A DNA stretch of 64,000 nt from Desulfosarcina sp. (GTDB lineage: Bacteria > Desulfobacterota > Desulfobacteria > Desulfobacterales > Desulfosarcinaceae), in the NCBI GenBank assembly GCA_014237405.1, contig JABZFO010000113.1:39237-103236 (forward strand). Reading direction: 5' to 3'. Below the pieces are notes generated by a model. The model was not told the DNA's origin. It did no database searches and worked only from the letters and a program-made list of their open reading frames with translations. Shown piece after piece: positions 53,101 through 61,900 of this stretch (positions are counted from its first letter, which is position 1; each line of letters opens with the position of its first letter). The position numbers were made by a program, and so were the translations under genes.

Positions 53101-55808
53101 TGGATGACGACAGCGTTGTCGCCAGCATAGAAATAGATCCCGGCCAAAATGACATTCCGGCTGCCGGGGGTGACCCCGCCGATCGTGAGGCTGGTCGTGA
53201 TGTTATAATCATCCATCTCGATATCGCCGCCGTTCATGGTGGCGAGCGGGATGGTGCCGGTACGATCGAGACCGATGAGATTGCCCTGAATGGTGACTGA
53301 TTCCGGCCCGACATATCTTCCGATGGCGATTGAGGCATATGCTTCCGCCGCAATGATATTTCCCTGCCCGGGTCGGCTTCCGCCAACGCGCACCGTCCAG
53401 TCCGGCTGGGGGTCGAACTGATTCTGGTAGTAGCCCCCGCCCCAGCCCCACTCCGCACAGGCATGTGTCGACATCACTAGGCCAGTATATCCCCGCAGCG
53501 TTGTGCCGGTGGCATCCGCACCGATATAGTTTCCCTCCACAACCATGTTCTTGCCCGGGCAGATCATCAGCACGCCCTTTGTGTTGCTCCACTGCGCAAA
53601 GGCGATGCCGCGGATCACGTTGTTGTCTCCGGAGACACCAACTGTCCCCCGCTGGTGACTGTCATCTATCTCGATCTCCGGGCCGAAGGGGTTTCGGTCT
53701 CCCTGGTTCTCTGTCTGGCTGTAGCCATCCAGTGTCCAGCCATCACCGTGGAGATGCAGGCCGGTGCCGCCCCCGTATGTACTCCCCATCGTCGGATTCG
53801 GTAGCTGCCAGACGCCTCTGACAGAGTCATATTTCGGGTCTGTATCCGGGATGTTGAAGGTGATACGCGTGCCCGGGTTTGCATTGGCGTAAGTGGCGGC
53901 GGCCTTCAATGACCCATGACCTTCCAGGTTGGAGTTGGTGACCATGCCGTTACCCTCGGGAGGCAGGTCCATGTTGAGGATCATGACGTTCACTTCATCG
54001 ATCTCGCTGTCCACGGTGCCGTCGTTGACTATCAACTCAAACGTCAACAATGTGTTCTCGTCTACCTCGGGCGCAGTGAACCGGGGCTGTTGAGCATACC
54101 ATTTGTCCAGTTCCACTTCGGGACCTGCGGTCTGGACCCACCAGTAAGAAAAGTGATCGTCGTCAGCATCAAAGCTGTGTGAGCCGTCCAGGATGTCCTG
54201 GGCGCCCTCATCCATGGTGTAGTCATCACCAGCATGGGCAATGGGAGCATGGTTTGCGGTCTCGGAGCTACCCGTAGAAACCCGAATCCAGTAAGTCTGT
54301 GTATCGATTCCCCCGTAGCCGTCTGCCACTTGAATCGAGACCCCGAAATCGGAGATCTGATCTTCCGTGGGTGTCCAGCGGAGCACGCCGGCATCTTCCA
54401 AGACCATTCCGTCAGGGGCAGCGACCAGGCTGTAGGCCAAGGGATCTTCGTCAGGATCCACAGCAATCACAGGGTAGACGTACTCATACTCCAATGCGGC
54501 TACAGTGAGCGGCATTGAGGTGATACGTGGTAGCTGGTTGGAAAAAACAGAGATAGAAACGGTGGCTGTTGCTGTCCCGCCATTGTTGTCATCCACCTGG
54601 AAGTCAAAACTGTCGTCACCGCGGTAATCCTGTACCGGGGTGTAGGTAAGATCCGGAGGTGTGCCTGAAAGGGATCCGTGGGATGGATTTGTAAGTACTA
54701 AAAAGATCAAGGGGTCTCCATCGGGATCAGACCCAGTCAAGGTAATGGTCTCCGGAAAGTTCTCATGGACATTCACTTGTTGGTCTGTGGCAACGGGTGT
54801 CCGGTTAGGAATGATGATTTCTTCAACATCGATTGCATAAGTCTGTGCGTCTGCTCCTCCGGAGCCGTCAGAAACCTCCACGGTCACATTGTATGTACCG
54901 GCCGCTTCCGGTGTCCAGGTGATCAGCCCGGTAGTTGTGTCAATCGACATGCCGGAAGGGGAAGTCAAAAGACTGTAGCTTAAGGTATTCCCGTTAGGAT
55001 CTGTGGCGTTGGTGTCGTAGTTGTAGACAATCCCTGCAGTGCCATGCTCAATAGGGGAAGAGTAGATGACAGGGGCGTAGTTGACTGGTGTGCGTGTTCT
55101 GAGAGCTGTAGGGTGAGAACTTGTGACATTGGAATAGCACCATGTGTCTTGGGAAAGAGCACCCACCACATATAGATAGGTGATTTCATTTGCCACTGGT
55201 TCGTCAAGATAGGTTGAGTAAGTGGAGGTGGTCTCGCCGATCTTTACCAAATTATACGGGTCAGACTCGTCTGAGCGATAGATATCGTATCCCTCAGTGC
55301 CGTCGAGGTGTGTCCAGGTGAGCTGTACCTTACCGGACTTGGCCCTGGCAGAGATGTTAAAACAAGCATTGACAGTGATTGTTGCTGTATCAACGTTAGA
55401 AAGGGACGAGCCGTCATCAACGGCTAAGGAGATAGAGTAAGTCCCTTCGGGGATTTCAACAGAGGGGGTTGCGCCGGAGGTCGTGAAAAACGGGCCGTAC
55501 CATTGATAGTTCAGAGGGTCGCCATCAGAGTCGCTGGAACCGGATCCGGTAAGAAGAACCGTGCCCGCCACAGGAAGGTCTTTTATGGCAGACTGATCAC
55601 TTCCGGCATCGGCTTCGGGAGTTGCCGCCTCAACAGACTTAGGCCCTATGAGTGAAAGAAAATCCAGAATCCCCTGCAGCTTCCGGGGCTGAAATTCCCA
55701 CTTATAGGCATTGCTCAACTCCCAAAGGGGCATGCCCTGGATCATCATAAAAAACACTAAGACCTTAGCAACAAACCTACAAAAGCTGTTTTTTTTCCAC
55801 CCGGACAT
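47190..55808 (-). CDS. Giant secreted Rhs/YD-repeat protein with Ig-like domains and parallel beta-helix
   Basis: 2872 aa, AAGGAGG before ATG 55808. In order: membrane-type signal segment (10-30); PKD-like domain (~65-145); FN3-like domain (ISARAKSGKVQLTW); three cadherin/He_PIG-type Ig domains (~235-510); PKD-like (~525-610); a right-handed beta-helix with repeated QGNxIGTDxTG turns (~620-1150; GNYIGADATGT, GNLIGLDRTGT, GNLIGTDATGT); another Ig domain; then the YD-repeat shell (~1440-2600), including nine near-perfect 21-residue units; and the Rhs core end TGEQYDPNVGFYYLRARYYD, DPVLG, DPSGE. After the core, ~235 residues form a variable tip with a membrane helix (LLLTGTMVIVGILAALTIVA) and a Gly-rich beta-like stretch. 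Rhs shells often enclose or deliver a tip toxin; here toxicity is unproven and no immunity gene is evident. Confidence 0.88.
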   Translation of the reverse strand: MSGWKKNSFCRFVAKVLVFFMMIQGMPLWELSNAYKWEFQPRKLQGILDFLSLIGPKSVEAATPEADAGSDQSAIKDLPVAGTVLLTGSGSSDSDGDPLNYQWYGPFFTTSGATPSVEIPEGTYSISLAVDDGSSLSNVDTATITVNACFNISARAKSGKVQLTWTHLDGTEGYDIYRSDESDPYNLVKIGETTSTYSTYLDEPVANEITYLYVVGALSQDTWCYSNVTSSHPTALRTRTPVNYAPVIYSSPIEHGTAGIVYNYDTNATDPNGNTLSYSLLTSPSGMSIDTTTGLITWTPEAAGTYNVTVEVSDGSGGADAQTYAIDVEEIIIPNRTPVATDQQVNVHENFPETITLTGSDPDGDPLIFLVLTNPSHGSLSGTPPDLTYTPVQDYRGDDSFDFQVDDNNGGTATATVSISVFSNQLPRITSMPLTVAALEYEYVYPVIAVDPDEDPLAYSLVAAPDGMVLEDAGVLRWTPTEDQISDFGVSIQVADGYGGIDTQTYWIRVSTGSSETANHAPIAHAGDDYTMDEGAQDILDGSHSFDADDDHFSYWWVQTAGPEVELDKWYAQQPRFTAPEVDENTLLTFELIVNDGTVDSEIDEVNVMILNMDLPPEGNGMVTNSNLEGHGSLKAAATYANANPGTRITFNIPDTDPKYDSVRGVWQLPNPTMGSTYGGGTGLHLHGDGWTLDGYSQTENQGDRNPFGPEIEIDDSHQRGTVGVSGDNNVIRGIAFAQWSNTKGVLMICPGKNMVVEGNYIGADATGTTLRGYTGLVMSTHACAEWGWGGGYYQNQFDPQPDWTVRVGGSRPGQGNIIAAEAYASIAIGRYVGPESVTIQGNLIGLDRTGTIPLATMNGGDIEMDDYNITTSLTIGGVTPGSRNVILAGIYFYAGDNAVVIQGNYIGTDITGSVAVTPEPGTAGNGIQVADVDDDGSELPGRVLIGGGIPGAGNVIGGFLRGIRLVTNRAINNLSLRIQGNLIGTDATGTQALGNSSGIVSAADPEGLIGGTGPNEGNIISGNRNDGIIVSNRDRLIVQGNKIGVGSDGVTPLPNGRGIKAAGYGYSIIGGTEEGAGNIIAFNNGPGIEKMVWATCNTCPNRASTVRILGNQIHDNGGMGIDGLYVKKLFSVPEAYIEGLQNYPVINATEADNGITRVMGNLSTSNPQNCLVEIFANRGCDASGYGEGERWLAALTPEVDGSFETTIPENLSGLYLTATATRMTRVAPDPRINSSGFSRCRLVGDSAITNEPPVITSDPVTTATAETPYSYQVTASDPEGGPLDYALALAPEGMSIDADGLVSWTPTIDQEGRQTITVVVRDAEGLYASQNFRVQVLPLVDTEPPVVSVVIPADLTVDEPYGLTGTITDPYLAWYGIEIAPAGSGNYRQIAEGTTSIQGDILGTIDPTLLANGLYDVRVIAYDEDGHLTVFNASTPIEINSKLKIGQFSLAFQDTSIPVSGVPITVTRTYNSFDKEKGDFGIGWDMALISGIKIQVTRTLGTGWQAVQSGSWLGSPTYVLETDNVPKVLVTYADGRQDRFEFTPSFIVQPPISPDWVRPSFTALEGTTATLDAVDTPDLLLDNGQLLDLGSIEVGPFDPDRFRLTTAEGMELVISMTSGLESITDRNGNRLSFGPSGISHSSGLAIVMDRDGSGRITRITDPIGYEVAYAYNAVGDLVGFTDQEGNLTEYGYDFDHNLISIIDPRGIEVLQTQYDELGRMIGTVDGLGNTISITHDTENTIEYVTDRNGHTTAYEYDSEGNIISETDPLGNITYYTYDADGNKLSETDSLGNTTTWTYDVRGNQLTETDALGNIPSWTYNSRNQLLTTTDSLGNATTYTYDSNGNMLTKTDALGNTSTYAYDVSGNMLSKTDCQGNVTVYTYDAHGNKLTATDPLGNVTAYTYDSNGNVLTETDPLGNTTTKEYDNLGNIINITDSLGNIFTTEYNAIGKKVAEVDKLGYRTEYEYDENGNIVQTTYPDGTVENSSYDGNGNRIRSTDRAGRVTQFEYDAGNHGSGEQATRNRLVRITHPDGNSISFEYDAVGRITATVDENGNRTEDEYDAVGRKIRTIDALGNITTFTYDVNGNQLSMTDANGNTTSYIYDALNRRITTIFTDGTSTTAEYGAGCCSSCRDKKISETDQAGITTFYEYDALGRLIRVIDALGNETIYSYNSMGNKLTQTDANGNTTSFTYDSLGRLLIRTLPMGQGESYTYDANGNVLMKTDFNGDIIAYTYDAMKRIVRKQYTDSSEVSFTYTATGKRETVTDGRGVTSYTYNLRDRLLTVTHPDGSSIGYTYDAKGNRTSVTVPSGTTTYTYDALNRPATVTDSYGGVTTYTYDSVGNRANVTYPNGTVAEYTYDSLNRLTYLENRDSSSVIISSFAYTLGAAGNRLRVTEDSGRVVDYSYDSLYRLTQEDITDPALGNETIDYTYDPVGNRLTNTDSSGTTTYIYNANDQLITEAGPGYTNTYAYDNNGNTVSKSDGITTTTYDYDYENRLVQTHDGISTTAYGYDVDGIRTASNTDGIATYYLVDKNRPYSQVLEERDGSDSLIVSYMYGDDLISQNRGGILSYYHYDGQMSTRNLTDGSAGITDSFVYDAFGILLGHGGTTENHYLYTGEQYDPNVGFYYLRARYYDENTGRFVTHDPVLGNQFEPVSLHRYLYANVNPVMYFDPSGETNLLLLTGTMVIVGILAALTIVATGEDYIGRREKAAVFNGRTKKFLIRFEIGAHGGAMQYYGASLVTICEDPDSLIPLRTYCARYIVFDIGVGVGAGFDFGLFTEMNHFQAPGKRSLIDFRGLGVGVSFSAGGQLGCGYSYLRLPEGSIVEESFSCGGSLSSEPYEGRNIGVSGNSVYMIWRLVASPKEPVSGSII
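49945..50515 (-). repeat. Tandem 63-bp YD-repeat units
   Basis: About nine consecutive 63-nt units encode 21-residue repeats of the form TDxLGNxTxYTYDxxGNxLxE inside the giant Rhs gene. The conserved spacing implies recent unit duplication and a chance of copy-number change. Confidence 0.85.
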
Positions 55809-55889
55809 GACCTTGCCTCCTTAAACTGAAAGTTCAAGTTGTCTATTGCCTTGTTCATATATTGATTTTATGAACTTTTACATCCTGTT

Positions 55890-55955
55890 TTACTCCTTAA
55901 TCGGGTCAGTGCCGTTCAGCGGACTGTTGTTCACATAGCGGTACAGGTTGCAGTC
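55890..55955 (-). pseudogene. Relic of an Rhs core C-terminus
   Basis: On the minus strand it reads DCNLYRYVNNSPLNGTDP then IKE and stop, the same as FNLYRYVNNSPLNGTDPTGE in the Rhs gene just upstream; the nucleotides match 56231-56290 at the large majority of positions. It has no start or upstream core, so it is a leftover of Rhs recombination or tip displacement. Confidence 0.85.
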
Positions 55956-55996
55956 ACCGCATTGAGGATACTGCCGCTAGAATTTCTTAAGTGATA

Positions 55997-58900
55997 TCAG
56001 TTGCCTCCTGAAATTTTAGGGGTGGAAAATGGGGTCGGTAAGCCGCATGGAATAGCGAGCCCGACGATCGGGGCCAGTGGTTCAATGGTAAATCTCCCTC
56101 TGCCGTATGCCAAAACATCATTCACGGCACCAAACAATTCTAAGATTTGATCGGAAACCGCACTGCCGAACGATGCCGAACTCAGAGCGGTACACATTAA
56201 TTCAGCATATTCTTTCATTGCACACTCCCCGGTCGGATCAGTGCCGTTCAGCGGGCTGTTGTTGACATAACGGTAGAGGTTGAAATCACCTCCTTCGAAT
56301 CCCGTCGGATCTTCACTGATAAAGCGGCCAAGCCAGTGATCATAATACCGGCCCCGATAGTAATAAAGCCCGGTTTCGCTTTCATATTCGCGGCCGGTGA
56401 ACAGGAAACGGTCTCCATGGCCGGCATCGGTCTGGGCGCGAACACCACCGAAACTATCGTAGTCCACATGATTGAGAAGCGTGCCGTCGCCATCGACCAG
56501 ATCCCTGATCGTGCCGAGTTTGTCGGCCAGGTACCAGTTCGTCTCGCCGGTCGGTCGGCTGCGGGCAAAAAGCGCGTCGATTTCGTCACCGAACATGTAG
56601 CGCGTCTCAAGGTTGGCAAAAGAATCAAAATCGGCCCAGACATTCTTACCGTCATAAACGGTATACACTGTCTGGCCGTTCACCGTGGTTCTGATCCGGC
56701 GGTCCAGACCGTCATAGGTGTAAGAAATCTCGCTTAAGAGAACGCCGCCGGCGCTCCGCTTTTCGATGGCGGTGAGTCGGTTGCGGTGATCATAGGTGAA
56801 GGTCGTCACCATGCCTGTGGCGGTCTCCGTCTTGATGATCAGGTTGCCTTCGGCATCGTAGTCATAATCATACTCGATGTCACCCATGATTCGATTGCTG
56901 GCGCCGACAACATAGCCTGTGCCATTACGGTTGCCGTTGTCATCATAGGAGAAGTTCTCATTGCCAAACACCGACCGGATGGATCCCGTAAGCTGGCCAG
57001 CGGCGTCATAGGAGTAATTATACATCTGTCCGTGGTGAACTTCCGAGAGCAACAGCCCCGCTGCATTGTAAGTGTAGTCATAATCAGCCACGGTGGAAAC
57101 GCCGCCATTGATGGTGTCGTGCGTCAGCTCCGTCAGGCGGCCAAGGCCATCATAGCTGAAGCTGCTTGATCCAACCTGATTCGTACCGGCGATATCGGTA
57201 AAACGATCCATGACATCACAGGTGCCAAGAGCGTTATAGGCACAATCAACACGTACCGGATCCGCCATGCCGGTTCCCTGCCACGTGCGGCTGATCAGCC
57301 GGTTACGGCTGTTATAAGCGGAATCGGCCCGCACCCCCAGGTTGTCCTCAACGGAGATGCGATTGCCCATTGGATCATAGCTGTAGATCAGTTCTACGGC
57401 AGGCACACCGGGAGTACCGGTATTGTCCGCGGTAAGAAGGTTGTTTACAGCGTCATAGGAAAAGAACAGTGAGCTGTGGTGATCGGCAACATACCGCTGG
57501 TTGCCCACCGCGTCGAGGCCGAAGTCAATGATGTTAACCGTCGACACGCCGTCAAACCAGGCTTCCCGGACACGCTGGTTAAGAGCGTTGTAGGCAAAGG
57601 TCAGCCGTCGGTTGTTGCGGTCAACACGTTCAACCAGATTGTCCGCCGGATCATAAGTGTAGGTAGTCCTCATATTCAGCGGATCAATTTTCGTGACCAG
57701 CCGGTTCAGCGCATCGTAGACAAACCGGGTCGTATTGCCGACCGGATCGGTGATGCTGAGGCGATTGCCGTTGGCATCATAGGTAAACGTCGTTACCCCA
57801 CCGAGATGGTCGGTCTGGCTGATTATCCGGTTGGCATCATCATATTCATAGGTTGTGACATTGCCCAGCGGGCAGGTTTTACTGGTGATCAAATGCCCAT
57901 CATAACCATACACAGTTGTGTTGCCCAGGGCATCTGTTTCCATAACCAGCCGCCCGTCTTGGTCATAGGTGTTGGACTGCACACCGCCGGCTTCATCGGT
58001 GATACTCACAATTTGACCGTTCCAGAGATAGACATAGTCCTTATGAGTACCATCAGGATTGATGATCCGGGTTGGCGGCGCGATACCGGCGCTATATTCA
58101 TAGACCGTCAGGTTACCGTGAAAGTCAGTAAGCCCGTCAATTCTGCCGTAGACATCGTACGAGAGCGTTGCTATCTGCCCGGCAGGGTTGGTGAACTGAG
58201 TCATGTTGCCCTGGCTGTCATACACCGCAGTTGTCGTCAGGCCGAGTGAATCGGTGGCACTGGTAACCTTGTTGAATGCATCATAGGTGAACGTCGTGAC
58301 GTTGCCCAGGGCATCCGTTTCAGTTAGAATGTTGCCGCGATCATCGTAGGTGAACAGAGTGATGTTGCCGTTTTCATCAGTTACCGACGTTTCATTGTTG
58401 TCCGCATCATAAGTGAATGCGGTTTCACCACCTAAGGGACCGGCCTCCCGGATGAGGTTGCCCTGGGCGTCATAGAAGAGCTCGGTAACATTACCGTTGG
58501 CATCGGTGAAGGTGCCGCTGAAGGCGGCCGGGTCATAGGCCTTCTCAAATCGGTCACCCAGGGCATTGGTAAAGGCCGTCTGGCGGCCGTCGGCGTCATA
58601 TTCATACCTGGCTGCCTGGCGTCCCAACGAATCGGTTATGGTATTCAGGTAATGGGCCGGGTTGCTGTAATAGGTATAGCTGCTGGTCAGGTTTTCCTGA
58701 TCGGTAACAGCCTCAAGGTCGCCGGCGGCATCATAGACGTAGCTGATGATATTGGTATCAGGATCGACAACTTCAACAATTCTCCCCTCCGCGTCACGGT
58801 TGAACTGCACGGATTCGCCTGAGGAGTGAAAAATACCATCATAGGTATAGACCAGTTCATTGTCGTTGCGGTCGGAAATCTTCTGGAGACCGCTGAACTG

Positions 58901-61900
58901 GTTGTAGTGATAGGTGGTACCATCCTTTCTCACCAATCGGAAATCGGATGGGTTATAATTGAAGCCGAGCAGGAAGAAAATGTAGGTGCCATCGCCCCTC
59001 AGCGTCAAGGCGATGGGGTCGGCTTCGAGACGATCATGAACGCCTGGATCGGGCGTAAATTTCGGGATATAGACAGTTCCCAACAAAGTTGCGGAGGGCG
59101 TGGGCTCGAAAGTAAAGCCTATGCGCTTGCCATCCGGATCGGTCAGGTAGATTCGGGTTTCCATCCGGTAAGGTTCGGCAACAAAGAAACCAAGGGTCTC
59201 CTCCAGAGGGTGTACGGGGATGGTTTCGCGGATTTCCGGATCCGTAGCCCCGAGTTTCCAGCCGTAGCCGAAATCGCCTAAATCGTCGGCATCTCTGGTA
59301 TCATAGCGCCGGATAACCTTGATCGGAATGCCGGCGAGAGGCATCGCCAGGTCTACGTATTCCAGGGAGAACTGGCCGAGCTTCAGCGGCGAGCTGACCT
59401 CGCACTGAATCCAGCTGTTAACGCTGTAATTCTGGTCTTGGGCTCGCAGCCTAAAGCGGTACAGGTCACCCTGGAGCAGACCGGCATCAAGCTGACCCAG
59501 AAAGTTGTTATCTACGTTACTGCTGCCGGTGGCAATCGTCTGCCACTCTTCAGTATCCGTCGGTGCATACTCCAGCACCCAGAGCACCAGGTTATCATCG
59601 GTGACGCTTCCTTTAAAGGTGACCATGCCGCTCAGGAGGGAGCCGCTCAATGGTGTGGTAATGACCGTATCCGGCGGTGTCTCATCGCCGCCGGACGCAC
59701 TGGGATCAAAGATAATGACCTGTGCCGTATCCGTGGCCGAGCCGCCGAAACCATCTTCGGCGGTCAGCAGCACATCATAGGTGCCGGCGGTGGCAAAGGT
59801 AAGCTGAAGGGTTTCGCCAACCGTATCCTGGCCATCATAGGTCCAGGTGAAGGTGATTGGATCACCGTCCGGATCGGCTCCCGTTGCCGTGAGGGTCATA
59901 GCCGTATCCAGTGGCCCTGTGTAGGGGCCGCCAGCCTCAATATCTGGTTCATTGTTTGGTGTCGGGTGGGTAATGGCAACGACCTGCTCGAAGATGCCCG
60001 TTGCCCCCTTATCATCAGTAACCGTCAGCCGCACGGTATAGTCGCCGGCAGTGGCGTATAGGTGGCTGACCATGGCGCCGGTGGTAATAACCCCGTCGCC
60101 GAAATTCCATTCCCAGGAGGTGAGCGGCCTGCCTTCCGGGTCGTACGAGCCGGTGCCGTCAAAGGTCAGGTTGTTCCAGAGGAACGGGTCATTCGTGAAT
60201 ACGGATACCGGTGATTCGTTGGGCGGCGTGACGACAATCTCGGCCGTCGTTGTATCGGAGCCGCCATTGCCGTCTTCGACGGTGAGCGTAACCTCGTAGG
60301 TGCCGACCGCGTCAAAGGTAAAACTTGTCTGTTCGCCAGTCTGCGGGCCGGTGGCCGTATCAAAGTTCCAGGTATAGGTCAGCGAATCACCGTCCGGATC
60401 GTCGGACAGGCTGCCATCCACCGTTACAGGATGATTTACCTCACCTTCATAGGGACCGCCGGCATCGGCGATCGGTGACCGGTTGGCCAGGCCGGTCTGG
60501 CACCTGGTTTCGGCATGGCCGGTGGCGCCGCGATCATCGGTAGCATACAGAGTCACCACGTATGCGCCTTCTGCCGTATAGGTATGGGGTACGACCTGCC
60601 CGTAGGCTTCGAAGCCGTCGCCAAAAACCCAGCGATACTCGACAATGGGATCTCCTTCGAGATCAACGGCACTGCCGGAGAAGGTCAATGCTTCGTTAAC
60701 CAGTCCACTATAGGGACCGTCCGGGTCAGGTATCGGAGCTGTATTGGGCCGCGGGTCGACCACCACCTGGAAAAACTGGGAGGCGGAGGCCCGACGGGCA
60801 TCATTGACCCGAACCATCACGTCGTTAAGACCCACCTGATCACGGGTCGGCGTCCAGGAGATCAGGCCGGTGGCGGCATTGATAACCATGCCGACCGGGG
60901 CCAAATCCAGCAGATAGCTAAGGCTGGTGCCTTCAGGATCATCGGCCTGGACATCATAGGCATAGGACAGTTGCTCCTGAGCACTAAGCAGCGGTTCGCT
61001 GGTAATTACCGGCGGCCGGTTGCGGATTCTCCCGATGGAGTAAATATGGACCGGGGCTGAAAGCATGGTCTCGCTGCCGATTTCGCTCCGGATCCGGTAC
61101 CAGTAGTCCTTGTACATCACAACATTGTAGTCGAGGAAGGTGGAGTAGGTGGAATCGGTGGTGCCGATCAACTCAAACCCCTGGTTCGGCCCGGTCTCCG
61201 ACCTGAGCACGTCGTATAGCGGCGCGTCGATATGGGTCCACACCAGTTGACACTTGGTGGCCTTGGGCCGCGCATAGAGATCCGTAACCCCGGCCTCGTA
61301 GACGATCACCTCGCCATAGGCGACATCGCTAAGATCAGGAGTGCCGGCTGTCGGGAAAGCGATGGCGGTGTTATCGGTTACCCGCAGGGCAATATCCTGG
61401 CGGCCGGCAGCGCTGAAAGCGGGCAGGGTGGCAATCTGACCGGTAGCTTCATTAAAATCATAGGGCGCCGCAAAATCAGCTTCCCACTCCCAGGTAACGA
61501 TGCTGTCCCCCAGGTTTTCATCAATATCGTAGGAACCGGAGCCATCCACCTGCACGGCCTCGCCGACGGTGGCCAGGTAAGGCCCGCCGATAACGGCGGT
61601 GGGGGGATGGGGCGGGATGGTGATACGAATGGTGTAGGTGCCGATGTCAAACCGGGATGGCGTGCTGTTGTCGATCACTTTCAGACTCGCCGTATAGTCG
61701 CCCAGATCTCCGTAGGCATGGTCAACCATGAGGCCGGTTGCATCCGGATGCACAAAGTCCACCCCGTCAGAGGCGTCAAAATCCCACAAATAGTCTGCGA
61801 TCTCCTTAGCCGGGTCCACGTGGTAGGAACCGGACGCGTCAAAGTGAATTGTTTGGCCCACAGCGCCGGGATTGGGTTGGGCGTGGATAATGGCCACAGG

